A stretch of DNA of 64,000 bases from NCBI GenBank assembly GCA_025667525.1, contig CM046875.1, forward strand, positions 201,042,125-201,106,124, in the 5' to 3' direction. Positions 25,900 through 39,400 of this stretch are shown here, one piece after another (within the stretch, counting starts at the first letter, position 1; every line of letters begins with the position of its first letter). The translations under genes were made by a program, and so were the position numbers. The notes under the pieces are model-generated. The model was not told where the DNA came from and ran no database searches. It was given only the letters and a program-made list of their open reading frames with translations. The stretch comes from Glebionis coronaria (Eukaryota > Streptophyta > Magnoliopsida > Asterales > Asteraceae).

Positions 25900-26792
25900 T
25901 GGGTGTTATACCATTTGACACTTTTAACCCCTTAAATGCATAAATTGCAAACGTAGTCCCCCCGTTAGACATGTTAGTTAAGTAACACTTGGATTACCAA
26001 GTGATTTAATCACAGTACTAACCCGTAACGTCTTAATGTTAAAAAACAAACATAAACATATACACTTAACGCTTAAGTGCAAACAACACCTAGTCCTTAA
26101 ACTATATTCCAGACAAAGCACACTTAGCAAATAATTATGACGATGATCGGTTTATATTTTCTGAAACTCCTTTTTGAAGACAAATTTTAATTCCAAGAAG
26201 ATTTAAAATTTTCTCCCCCTTAAACACGGACCCGTTTTCTATTTAAAGAGCTGTAGTAAATGATTTAAAGAAGCAAATATCCATGAAGACATTTTCCGGT
26301 TAGTGATAAGTTGGAACGATTCTGGTGGCAATAAGATTTCTCTTATTTTAACAAAATAAGTGCACTGAAACGTACACTAATTTGTGTTAGACCAAGTTAT
26401 AAAGTAAACTTGATCCCTTACAAGGTTTTAAAGTAAACCTTGCCCGAGAAAATTAATTCCCGTTGAGAGCCAACGTTTTCAAAAGAAATACTTGACAATA
26501 ATGCGAAAAGCGGGTTGCAGTCTAAAATAACTACAAGCCATATGGGCATGTTTTAAAATATGTACAACTTTTATACGGACTCTATTTATAGCGTTGTGTC
26601 AATTTTAATCGATATTTCTAAGGCTGTAAATATTACCGTACTAAAAGACATGCCTGTTTTAAAATGAAAAATATTTTTGGATTTCATTGATTTTATATTT
26701 TTTATGGTGTTTGTATGTTTTATATTTTTGTATTTTTCTTTTGGTGGTTTAAATATATACGATAATATACAAGATCACGATCAATGGATACT

Positions 26793-27649
26793 CTAGAATA
26801 GTTTACCACCACTATTCTTAGATTCTTCTGCCAACTCCTTAAGTGTCGCTGGTGGGAATGATTTCATGCCTAGCTTTTCGATCAAAAACTCGATACGCCC
26901 TCGATCTAAGGCCTTTGTGAATATATCTACCAGCTGATACTTAGTGTTGACGAAGTACAGTTAGATCACTCCATTTTCCACTTGCTCTTTGATGAAGTGG
27001 TAGCGTATGTCAATGTGCTTTGCCCGGGAATGTTGAACGTTGTTGTAGCACAGAGCAATTGCACTTTTGTTATCACAGTACATCGGGATTTTGTTGAATC
27101 CAAGACCGTAGTCAGTTAATTGTGATTTCATCCAAAGAACTTGAGCACAACAACCGGATATAGCAATGTATTCAGCCTCTGTACTTGATATCGCAACGCT
27201 TTTCTGCCTTTTAGATGCCCAACTAACAAGTCTATCTCTAAGAAGTTGCACACTGCCAGAAGTGCTACGTCTAGTATCTTGACAGCCAGCATAATCCGCA
27301 TCTGCATATGAGATTAGTGCAATAGAGGAATCCTTCGGATACCACAGACCACGATTAAGCGTTCCTTTAAGATACCGAAAGATTCTTTTCACAACATGTA
27401 AGTGCTTTTCGGTAGGCAGAGCCTGATACCGGGCACACATGCATATAGCAAATTGCAAATCAGGCCTGCTAGCAGTTAAATAGAGAAGGGTGCCGATCAT
27501 TCCACGGTAAAGTTTAGGATTGACAGCTATCCATTCCTTATCTTCATCTAACTTGGATCTCTCCACCATTGGAGTAACAACGGGGTCCCAATTTTCAAAG
27601 TGATACTTCTTTACTGATTCAAGAGCAAATTTGGATTGATTAATGAAGA
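26793..27649 (-). pseudogene. C-terminal RT and RNase H of the copia gag-pol, cut from the rest by gypsy element no. 2
   Basis: Resumes at [14 protein letters not shown] just after the insertion point and runs through the copia RT tail ([19 protein letters not shown]) and RNase H ([37 protein letters not shown]). The conserved acidic residues of RNase H are visible. A stop interrupts the end ([13 protein letters not shown] near 26959). Reading then continues through [11 protein letters not shown] to a stop at 26793-26795. Part of a polyprotein of about 8.2 kb once the insertion is removed. Inactive because of the insertion and several stops. Confidence 0.92.
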
Positions 27650-30600
27650 TGTGACAATCCGTCAATTTACGATTGATATTTTATTCTCAAATATTATTTG
27701 AAAATATTATTTTAATGATACAATATGAACTCACTTATTTTGGGAAGAAATTTGGATTTACGTCTTGGAGTAGCATCGACTACGATTAAACCGGAGGATT
27801 CAACGTTACGTGCTTGCGTTTACATACACCGTCTTTGGTGACAGTCCGACAATTCAGAAAATAAATTTATCCGTAAATATTATTTTGGAGTTTTAAATTT
27901 GTGTTGGTTCATAAACTCACAAATTTACGAGAAGAGATTAGGACTTACGATTTTATTTTAACGTCTTTTACGACTAAACAGGAAACCTTAGGATTACGTA
28001 TTTACGTTTTCGAACTCCGTTTTTGATGAGACAATTTTTATTGGATTCGTTTTGTGACTTTGATTCATAATTTATAAAAACGTTTTTCGTAAAACGACCC
28101 GAGGGCACGCAAATCGAGGAAACTAGAATCGAGGAGTACCCGTAAATTAGTGGGATGAGACAAGATAAAACTTGCCCCACCCCACTCCATATGGACGGCC
28201 AAACCATGTGCTCAACACATTTGATGTGTCAAGTTTTAAACAAAAAGCATACACTTGTCCTAAGCTTATGAACTAAGCTACCACTCAAACAAAACCACTC
28301 ACCATTTCCACTAGCTCTCATTCTAACATGCAAACAACTACACATTTTCTCTCATCTCTCCATTTTGTGCCGTCCCAAATACTCCACAAAAACACCCTTT
28401 GATCTTGATTTCACCACAAAATCATGTGTTATTTACACATATGTTGAAGCTCTCTTGAAGCCCTATTGATTGGTGGTAATCATAACATCCAAGGAGGAGT
28501 TCCTATGGTGTCTTGAGGCTGATTTTCCACAAGGAGTAAATGAAGAATGGTGGCCTTGAAGATGGTCATGGATATCCACAAGTTTCTCCATCAAAATCCA
28601 TGTTTTGATCACAACTTACATCATCATGGTGGTATAAAGATTGTCCTCCTCATCTTCTTAATATTTTGATTATGTAAACATGTACTTTATTTCCTATTGT
28701 ATATATTTATGATGATTATATGATGATAAAAATGTTATGTGGGGATTTGTTGTTGATAAACATGATTAAAAAGGTGAAAAACCATATGAAACAAGTCTAA
28801 AATCTTGTCTAAATATGTTGGCTGTGTAAAACAGTAAATAAACAGGTCATGGACTGATAATATGATGAAGTAGAATCTATTTACAGTAAGCTATGGGTCT
28901 TGTACACATGTGAGAGTTGGCCATGCAATGGAATCAAAATAATGAGTGAGATATGATCAAAACAAGTTTAGGGTATGAATCTGAAGTTACTGTTTTGGAC
29001 GATTTTTAGAAAATATTTAGAAGATGATTCAACAGTAGCTATAGAAGAGTTAATTGTAGCACATATCATGTAGTTTATGTGATAAAAATTTGAGCTTCTA
29101 TCTCCATGTAGAACTCAAGATATGGCAGTTTTGGTGAAGATGAAGTTAAAAATCAGATTTTTTGAAATTAAAGAATAATACTATTATATAAGCACTCACA
29201 TTTTAATATATAAAATATAAAATAAAAACCCACTAACTTATAAAACTTATTTATATAAATATATAAAAGGTGTAATAAGTGTATAAATGATAAAAATGGA
29301 AACTTGTTAAGTTTTATAAGTTATAAAACTATAAATATGATTTTTACGACTTTTTCGGCTATTGCCGTAAAATTAACGTTTTTGTTAAATAAAACTTAGA
29401 TGGTTGGACCCGTCTAATGAAAACTTTATAAAACTTATATACTGATATGTAGACATGTATAACAAGTAAAAACCGATAAAACCCGAACTATAGGGCATAC
29501 GGACATTAACGAGCTAAGTAAACAAATTGGACTAATACTTGGGCTAATAATTGGACTAAATAAAATAAACACCCATAAAAAGAACTTATTGGGCTTAACC
29601 CATTTAGGCCCAACTTGTGAAGTTTTAGTACTGATAATATAGGTATAAAATGGATTAAAACAAGTTAAAAGAACTTGTAATAAGTTATTGGACTTAAAAA
29701 CACGTAAATAGGTAAAAGAAGAAAACTAGTATAAAAGTTATCAACATATAACTCTAAAATGAGTAAACGAAAATATGTGAACCCACTTGATCATCATATA
29801 TATATATATAATCATCATATGTATACATAATTGATATTTTTGTAAAGTCATTGGACAAACGTCTAAGACCGATTATTATTTATATAGGTTTCCGTGATTG
29901 AAGCACATACCGTACGTCCGAATTGCCGACAACCCGCCTTCCCACATCAACGTGAGTTCATAGCCTCGCACTCTTTTAAATGTTTTATAAATGCTTTATA
30001 AACCCGCGAGGGAGATAACATGTTAGTTTTTATAAAAGTTTGGACACCATTTGTCCCGATTGTTTGTTTATTGATTTTGGACCCGAATGATTGAATGACC
30101 CGATTGTATGACCCGATAAATGATTAATGGACCCGATAGATGAAATAAAATGGATTATTAAAGTTAGGTTATGTCACTAAAAGTCCCATTAGCATGAATT
30201 GTGAACTACCGGGAGTTGGTAGACGCTTATGCATTTAATAGTACTATTTGGGGACGATCACCCCAGTTCGCGCCTTGACGGTTGATCCCCGTCGTGCCAC
30301 ATTGATTGGTAAGCGAATTAATGTATGAGAATATTTCCATAGCGTGACCTTTGTGACGACACGCTACTTTAGATGGGCAAAATTGGTATCGGGTTAGCTA
30401 CCCGTTTTGGTTTAGTAAGGTAACAATGTCATGCGGCTTATAATAATCCAAGTTAACAAAATAATAATAGACGCTCCGAATTACGATGTATTTCCTGACT
30501 AGCAATACAGGGTCATACTATTGATATTATGATTGTATTTTGGTTTTCATAACCATATTCATATAACGGTTTTTATTTGATTTTATACGACGTCATAAGA

Positions 30601-31109
30601 CGTATCGTATGATGTTTTTACGACATTGGCTCGTATACTGATTTTAAGGCAAATGCCTATATTATGATTTTCGATAAGGATTTGTATAAAAAATGATTTT
30701 GGCTATTTCATGGCCTATCAAAACGATTTGTACAAAATGACTTTCAGTAATACTTTTATACTGATATTATATCGATGGAATTTATTAAACTCTATGAATT
30801 CACTCGGCGTTATCGCTGACCTTTTCTTTTAACATGTTTTGTCTCAGGTACTTGAAGGTAATTCTCGGGAAGACAACAAGAATTCATGGCCCGCACTTAA
30901 ACAATATTTTCCATTCAAACACTTTGTAAAACTTTTGTATACAATGTAATGACTTGGGACCTATGTAATCTTTGATATTTATGAATGGAAATGCTTTATT
31001 AATAAACGACGCGATTTTTATGCGTTGTCTATGATGTGAGTAATGTGCTATCCCGTAACACCAACTAGTCTTCCGCTGAACTGAGTTGTATAAATTTGGG
31101 GGTGTTACA
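27650..31109 (+). repeat. 5' LTR of gypsy element no. 2
   Basis: 3460 bp. CCTCGC/GCGAGG pair at 29964-29969 and 30006-30011, AGTACT at 30240-30245. Near the end, TTTTGTCTCAGGTACTTG (around 30835) resembles a splice acceptor and recurs in the other gypsy LTR families here. The antisense ORF at 27974-28207 is not considered a gene. Confidence 0.95.
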
Positions 31110-34100
31110 GTTTGGTACCAGAGCTCTCGTTATAGAGAACGAAAGATTTTTAAAACCAAGGTTTTGAATAAAACTTTTCAAAATCTTTTATCTATAAACA
31201 TTTTTCTAAAAATGTCTAAAAATCTTTTGACTATAACGGTGCCGAAGAATTCCCGAGTTACCGACAAGGCCAAGACTGAGAAGTGTTATTTTAATATATA
31301 TATAACTTGGATTATATATATATGATGTGATTTTATTACACGATTGTTTGATGATTATTTTGATTTTTATACGAGGTATTTATACGACGTAGATTGTCAC
31401 AAGAAACCCTAACTCCCCTAGTAAATTAATCGAAGCTATTCTCGTAGGAATTCAAGCTATCCTAGATCTAAACCAAGTTGTGGATATTTATGATCCCAAC
31501 AAATGGTTGATATTCATAGAAATGTAAGTATTAGTTGATTGTAATATTGAAAAAGAATTGGCGAGATTAAATCTGATATCGATGTCATGACGATCTTTCC
31601 TTATAGAGTGGAGTTTGACAAAACGTTATCACCTGGAAAGATGTCATCTGATTCGTTGTCATCCAATTCTTAAATTAAAATCGAAAGGGTGAATGTTGCA
31701 CTTGAGGCTGTCATTGGAACCATTACCCAAAAGCCTCATGGCACTAGTACCTTTCCGAGAAGTCTAGTTGAATGATCAAGTCATTTCATACTAGTGACTC
31801 ATTTGATAATTGTTGTTGTAAGAGTTAATAGGATTGGAAATTAAGTGTTGATTCATATTGAGATTGTATTGCCTTTACAAGGCCGAAGAATAAGGTTGTA
31901 AGTATTGGATAATGAGGTAGGATATTGAATTGAGTATAAAATTGGTTGAAACTTGAATAAAGTAAAATTTAACCCGTATGGAATATAAGATTGTTAAGAG
32001 GAAGTCGTTAAGTTTTGTGAATAAATTATAAGGTTTTAATTGATTGTTGATTCGTGTTAAGGGTTGTTCCTAGGCCATAGTCCACTGACGAGGATGCCCA
32101 GTGTCCAATAAATAAATTGAAGAAATCTTCTTCTGAATTGAGACCGATGGATCTTCTGGGACATGTGGAACACCTAATGACTCATGTAGATTAGTATTCA
32201 TTGTGGTATCTTTTAAAAATCCCTAACTTAACTGAGATATCAGTTGGTAGGATGAGTTCTGAGAATTGTATGACATAGTGACACGTAATGTGTTACGGTA
32301 CAATTTTGACTTGTTTGTGATTAACGAAAAGACTACCTTTGATTGCTAAATTCTACATGTATCGATGTTATCTATCTTTTATTGCTTCTTCCTAATGTTC
32401 GCATTAGTGATGCAACCCTTGAACAAGTACTCATCTCGAATTGAGTTACGTTGTAGATTATTCTCTTTGTATTCCTGAGTGCCATCGAGATCATGAACCT
32501 CGTGATTATTTGGCTAAGCTCATTTCCTGATATATATTGAAGTTAGTTCTTGGTGAACAACTCTTCATCGCTCTTTTGCAGATCACTCATTGTTTTTATA
32601 AGATAAGACAGTATGCTTTGAGAAAAATTTAATTTTCATCACAATAAGGATTATTCGAAGTGAGATTTATAAGTGACTGATATCAAAATGAAGTTGTTTA
32701 AGAGACGATTTGGAAACCTAATTGTTTTCATAACAAAGAAAATCATTGTAAAATTATTCTTGATTCTTATTTAAGAATTAAGCATGAAAATGTTTTTATT
32801 ATAAACATGATGATAAAATTTTGACGAACTGAGTATTGCATCGTTAATCTTGAAATTGTATATAGTTGCGCGCCTACATACAATTTGGAATGGACTATGC
32901 AAAACTGATTAGTAGTCACCGTAAAACTGATTAATAAACACTACATTTTCTTTAAAGATTGTGAAAGACTAAAATTTTATGAGATCTGCAAGAAGTACAA
33001 AATAGGGACATAATGTTAGAGACATCTACATATGTGCCTGTAGCATCTATTCTTCTGAGTCGAATTTACTCATCTGTGGAAATTGTCTTATTTGACAATT
33101 GACAATTCTTTCTTGTCCAATTATCCCGTAGTGAGATTCTTAGGAAAAATATCTGATTACTGAATGTTGATACTCGACTGGATGTATTGACGTTCCTATC
33201 ATTTTGATTTGATTTCATTTGAATGACCTGGGTAACGATCCGAGGAGCTTTCGAATGCGTACTCAAATTATGAAAACATGGGATATATTCATATTCGTTA
33301 AATATTTTCATCTGTATCTGATTTGAAATTCTCTCGCGTAGATTATGCGTTGACCTTGCTCTTTTAATAGTAGATTGTGTATCCTAATATCCCTGAATTT
33401 GTGAAGGATTATGAGTTATTGTTAGTCTTTTGAGAATTTCACATCTTATCGACGGCAATGAAACTGAAAAGTTGATAATGCCGGTAGAATGGATTGATTG
33501 ATTTTGACATGACGACGTTGTCTTAATTGATGGGAACTCGAATTGAATTCCCCTAAATGATAAGATGTTGATTATCAAAAGTGATCTAAATAATTCTTGG
33601 TGGATGACCGTATCCTGTATTAAGACTTGAAATATTACCATGAATGGTTGTGGATTAGTTATAGATATTGTAATCTAGAAGAACCTAATAGGTATTTATT
33701 AAAAGATGTTTATGTTATTTGAAACTTTAGGAGGTAATTATTGGTGAATTACCTAGACTTTCGCCACTAAGGCAAGTTGAAATTAGTATTGATTATATTC
33801 CCGGTTCTGCACTTATGGTTTGTGTACTATACGTCAGCACCATCTGAATTTAAGGAACTACCGTACAACTGAGAAAGTTGTCGGAGAAAGATTTTATTAT
33901 ACCAAGCCTGTCATCCTGAAGAGCTATGGTGATATCTTTCCTTATATTTATAGATTACTGTGACTGAGTAAATTGACAATCGAAAACGATATCCATAACT
34001 CGAAATGGAAGAATTTTTCGATCATTTACAAGGTTCTAGCAAGTTTGATCCATAGCATGGTTATCATCAACTTCGCATCTGCGAAAGAGATTATCTATTC

Positions 34101-36459
34101 CAATCATCACCCCGAACTTGTGAGGAACGTTATGAGTTTCACGTGATGTCGTTTGGATTAACAATGCACATGTAGTATTCATAATTATGATGAATCATGT
34201 GTGTAGGCTGTAATTTGATAAATTCATGCTCGTGATCATTAAGAACTACCTGTTTGTTTATCAGAATAAGAATGAGTTAATAATTTTTTATAGATTGCCC
34301 TGAATTGGCCGAACAATTAAAACCTGTATCTTGAACAATTAACATGAGATTAAAGACTTAATCCTTTACATGAAATGACCATTGGATTAATGACGGTAAG
34401 ATATATGCATATAGACTCTTCAAAAATTAAGAGCCCTTTTAAGACTTTGGATTTTACCAAAAAGAAATGGAACTCTGTTTTGACAAATGTTTTAACAAAG
34501 GATTTTAAGGGATTATTCCCTTATACACAAACCATTTAACTAAACTTCTGTTTAGGGGTAAATGTTTGTGTATACTTTTTGACAACTTAAAAAGGATTGA
34601 GGAAAACCATTTAAACCATAACTTGAAATTTGGAACGATACATTTTGCTTTTCAAACTAAGAAAACTTTGACCAAAGTATAACCAAAGATTTTTCAATCA
34701 TTTACGAATCTTATTAATTATTTTCGATAAATCAACGAAAATCTTATTAATTAAACACAAATTTATTTTTAACATTTTATATAATTGGTCGAACTAAGAA
34801 ATCTAAAACTTTTACATTCATGCTTCATAAAAATTAACTAATAATTATTTAATTAATTATAATAATTATCGATGCTTTAGACGCCAGATTGAGAAAAACT
34901 GATAAAATAATAGTTGAGACGAAACAGAAACATAAAAGATATAAAGAAAGAATTTTGAATAAATACAGTTATGATAATTATATCATCATGAGAAGTGAAT
35001 ATAGATACCGACGCATTATGTAGAAAAGATAAAGAACCAGTTAGGACATGTTCCTTAATAATGAAGGTACAAAATAAATTGCCGAACGATATAAAAATAA
35101 ACAATGTTTGTAAGAAGGATAATATAAATAGTGAAAGGTTTCACGGCTAATGTGAACCATTAAAATTTGGAAGCTGATAGCGTTAAATGATTAAAAGTTC
35201 ATTTGTGATTGTATAAATATGGAGATTGTGAGATATAGTTTTGTTGGAATTTGTAAGTATAAGTATTCTATTTATGTCATTTCTGACTAGAAGTATTTTG
35301 TCTGAAGAAGTTGTACTAATGGCAATTATGAAGGCAGACATCGCCTCATACATTAGTAAACGTTTAGCTATTGCAAAGGTCATCATCTAAATTTGATTCG
35401 ATTTGGGTCATCGTCGACAGACTGACCAAATCTGCTAATATCGTTCTCATTAATGATAAATGCAAAAGAGTTATGTAAACATAGTGTGCTTGTATCGAAC
35501 ATCTTTATCAAGATCCTCGCTTCGCATCGAATTTCTAGAGATTTTCTCAGAAATCAATAAGAACGAACCATGATGAGAGTACTATGTACCATCCCAAATC
35601 GAAGGGACGAGGTAAAGTAACGATACAGAGTAATATAAGTGCTGTTTTACGCTTGAATGATTGACCTTTGGTAATAGACCGTATAATCGTTTTCCTTTGA
35701 AAAGATTATCATTGATAATTATCGTATTAGGATTGAGATCGAATCTTGTTAGGATCTAAATCTTAGAGAATCTGTAAGCAGGAATTGAGATGAAGATATC
35801 CAACATACACCCATTGTGAGTTGGACATGTCTCTTAGGTTTAAGGTTTCCTATGATGGCGAACCTAATCTTGCAAAATACCCGACCCGCGAGATCTGAAA
35901 TGATTGTTGAAATTAGGATTTGATTATTAACTGCCGATAGTGGGCAAGAGGTTATGTGAATGTGAAATGTAGATCTTGAAGTGCCAAATGGGTAGCGAAG
36001 TTATGCCACAAATTTTAACCTTGGGAAAATGAATTCATGATCTGACAAATCATGGGATATAAGTCCCCGTTGTATGGGACCATTGAGATGATGTAAAAGT
36101 TGGGATTGAAAGGCATACAAGCTGGATCTACCCTAGGCCTTCAAAGAACTGCGTGAATTATGTTTCGTATATCGAACTTGATGGAATACCTATCAAGTGA
36201 GAATCTGATTATTCTTAGTAGAGCTTAGATCGGCGAAAAGTTGCATTCATCAAAAACCCGTGAACATCATGGATAGAGAAGTAAGTCAACATTAAGCCTG
36301 ATCTTATTCCCGTAGTTATGTTTGATGAAACTCGCGTATTGTAATTGCACTTGTGAGAAAAGACCGAGTGTGGAGGAAATACCCACATGGCTTTAACTCT
36401 ATAAGAAGCAAGTAGTAAGATGATCTTTGAGGACAAAGATCCTGTTTAGGGGTAAATGC
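31110..36459 (+). pseudogene. Fossil gypsy pol interior of element no. 2
   Basis: No ORF above about 80 codons, yet pol is recognisable in pieces. RT N-terminus: ELPRLSPLRQVEISIDYIPG at about 33747-33806, then a scrambled palm region to about 34290 that still contains YEFHVMSFGLT near 34130. Integrase zinc-domain region: MKADIASYISKRLAIAKV at 35326. Integrase core: DSIWVIVDRLTKSAN at 35394-35438, then YHPKSKGRGKVTIQS near 35580. A possible C-terminal trace IMDREV is near 36265. Stops and frameshifts are dense throughout. The element cannot encode its own enzymes. Confidence 0.8.
31112..31126 (+). other. Primer-binding site of gypsy element no. 2
   Basis: TTGGTACCAGAGCTC two bases after the 5' LTR, resembling the initiator-Met tRNA complement TGGTATCAGAGC with one mismatch in the first twelve. 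Confidence 0.8.
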
Positions 36460-39400
36460 TGTGACAATCCGTCAATTTACGATTGATATTTTATTCTCAA
36501 ATATTATTTGAAAATATTATTTTAATGATACAATATGAACTCACTTATTTTGGGAAGAAATTTGGATTTACGTCTTGGAGTAGCATCGACTACGATTAAA
36601 CCGGAGGATTCAACGTTACGTGCTTGCGTTTACATACACCGTCTTTGGTGACAGTCCGACAATTCAGAAAATAAATTTATCCGTAAATATTATTTTGGAG
36701 TTTTAAATTTGTGTTGGTTCATAAACTCACAAATTTACGAGAAGAGATTAGGACTTACGATTTTATTTTAACGTCTTTTATGACTAAACCGGAAACCTTA
36801 GGATTACGTATTTACGTTTTCGAACTCCGTTTTTGATGAGACAATTTTTATTGGATTCGTTTTGTGACGTTGATTCATAATTTATAAAAACGTTTTTCGT
36901 AAAACGACCCGAGGGCACGCAAATCGAGGAAACTATAATCGAGGAATACCCGTAAATTAGTGGGATGAGACAAGATAAAACTTGCCCCACCCCACTCCAT
37001 ATGGACGGCCAAACCATGTGCTCAACACATTTGATGTGTCAAGTTTTAAACAAAAAGCATACACTTGTCCTAAGCTTATAAACTAAGCTACCACTCAAAC
37101 AAAACCACTCACCATTTCCACTAGCTCTCATTCTAACATGCAAACAACTACACATTTTCTCTCATCTCTCCATTTTGTGCCGTCCCAAATACTCCACAAA
37201 AACACCCTTTGATCTTGATTTCACCACAAAATCATGTGTTATTTACACATATGTTGAAGCTCTCTTGAAGCCCTATTGATTGGTGGTAATCATAACATCC
37301 AAGGAGGAGTTCCTATGGTGTCTTGAGGCTGATTTTCCACAAGGAGTAAAAGAAGAATGGTGGCCTTGAAGATGGTCATGGATATCCACAAGTTTCTCCA
37401 TCAAAATCCATGTTTTGATCACAACTTACATCATCATGGTGGTATAAAGATTGTCCTCCTCATCTTCTTAATATTTTGATTATGTAAACATGTATTTTAT
37501 TTCCTATTGTATATATTTATGATGATTATATGATGATAAAAATGTTATGTGGGGATTTGTTGTTGATAAACATGATTAAAAAGGTGAAAACCCATATGAA
37601 ACAAGTCTAAAATCTTGTCTAAATATGTTGGCTGTGTAAAACAGTAAATAAACAGGTCATGGACTGATAATATGATGAAGTAGAATCTATTTACAGTAAG
37701 CTATGGGTCTTGTACACATGTGAGAGTTGGCCATGCAATGGAATCAAAATAATGAGTGAGATATGATCAAAACAAGTTTAGGGTATGAATCTGAAGTTAC
37801 TGTTTTGGACGATTTTTAGAAAATATTTAGAAGATGATTCAACAGTAGCTATAGAAGAGTTAATTGTAGCACATATCATGTAGTTTATGTGATAAAAATT
37901 TGAGCTTCTATCTCCATGTAGAACTCAAGATATGGCAGTTTTGGTGAAGATGAAGTTAAAAATCAGATTTTTTGAAATTAAAGAATAATACTATTATATA
38001 AGCACTCACATTTTAATATAGAAAATATAAAATAAAAACCCACTAACTTATAAAACTTATTTATATAAATATATAAAAGGTGTAATAAGTGTATAAATAA
38101 TAAAAATGGAAACTTGTTAAGTTTTATAAGTTATAAAACTATAAATATGATTTTTACGACTTTTTCGGCTATTGCCGTAAAATTAACGTTTTTGTTAAAT
38201 AAAACTTAGATGGTTGGACCCGTCTAATGAAAACTTTATAAAACTTATATACTGATATGTAGACATGTATAACAAGTAAAAACCGATAAAACCCGAACTA
38301 TAGGGCATACGGACATTAACGAGCTAAGTAAACAAATTGGACTAATACTTGGGCTAATAATTGGACTAAATAAAATAAACACCCATAAAAAGAACTTATT
38401 GGGATTAACCCATTTAGGCCCAACTTGTGAAGTTTAAGTACTGATAATATAGGTATAAAATGGATTAAAACAAGTTAAAAGAACTTGTAATAAGTTATTG
38501 GACTTAAAAACACGTAAATAGGTAAAAGAAGAAAACTAGTATAAAAGTTATCAACATATAACTCTAAAATGAGTAAACGAAAATATGTGAACCCACTTGA
38601 TCATCATATATATATATATAATCATCATATGTATACATAATTGATATTTTTGTAAAGTCATTGGACAAACGTCTAAGACCGATTATTATTTATATAGGTT
38701 TCCGTGATTGAAGCACATACCGTACGTCCGAATTGCCGACAACCCGCCTTCCCACATCAACGTGAGTTCATAGCCTCGCACTCTTTTAAATGTTTTATAA
38801 ATGCTTTATAAACCCGCGAGGGAGATAACATGTTAGTTTTTATAAAAGTTTGGACACCATTTGTCCCGATTGTTTGTTTATTGATTTTGGACCCGAATGA
38901 TTGAATGACCCGATTGTATGACCCGATAAATGATGAATGGACCCGATAGATGAAATAAAATGGATTATTAAAGTTAGGTTATGTCACTAAAAGTCCCATT
39001 AGCATGAATTGTGAACTACCGGGAGTTGGTAGACGCTTATGCATTTAATAGTACTATTTGGGGACGATCACCCCAGTTCGCGCCTTGACGGTTGATCCCC
39101 GTCGTGCCACATTGATTGGTAAGCGAATTAATGTATGAGAAGATTTCCATAGCGTGACCTTTGTGACGACACGCTACTTTAGATGTGCAAAATTGGTATC
39201 GGGTTAGCTACCCGTTTTGGTTTAGTAAGGTAACAATGTCATGCGGCTTATAATAATCCAAGTTAACAAAATAATAATAGACGCTCCGAATTACGATGTA
39301 TTGCCTGACTATCAATACAGGGTCATACTATTGATATTATGATTGTATTTTGGTTTTCATAACCATATTCATATAACGGTTTTTATTTGATTTTATACGA

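Larger units (their letters stand above)
24849..26792 (-). other. Spacer between pol and the env-like ORF
   Basis: Non-coding, almost 2 kb. In the element's sense it holds, in order: a polypurine-type tract (26211-26221), a TATA/W-box promoter-like segment (25878-25899), a C14 run, a CA-rich leader-like stretch, a possible splice donor (CTAG|GTATCG near 25747) and a CpG motif array (25090-25500) ending about 240 bp before the env-like ATG. Confidence 0.65.

Noticed and set aside
24849..26792. A hidden LTR between pol and the env-like ORF, making two separate elements
   Set aside because: No TG...CA-bounded direct repeat or primer site could be found there, and the env-like ORF is expected downstream of pol in this lineage.
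27974..28207. ORF repeated at 36784-37017 and 2600-2809, suggesting a conserved small protein
   Set aside because: It recurs only because the LTR recurs. It is antisense to the element, or in the inverted copy, with no sign of selection.
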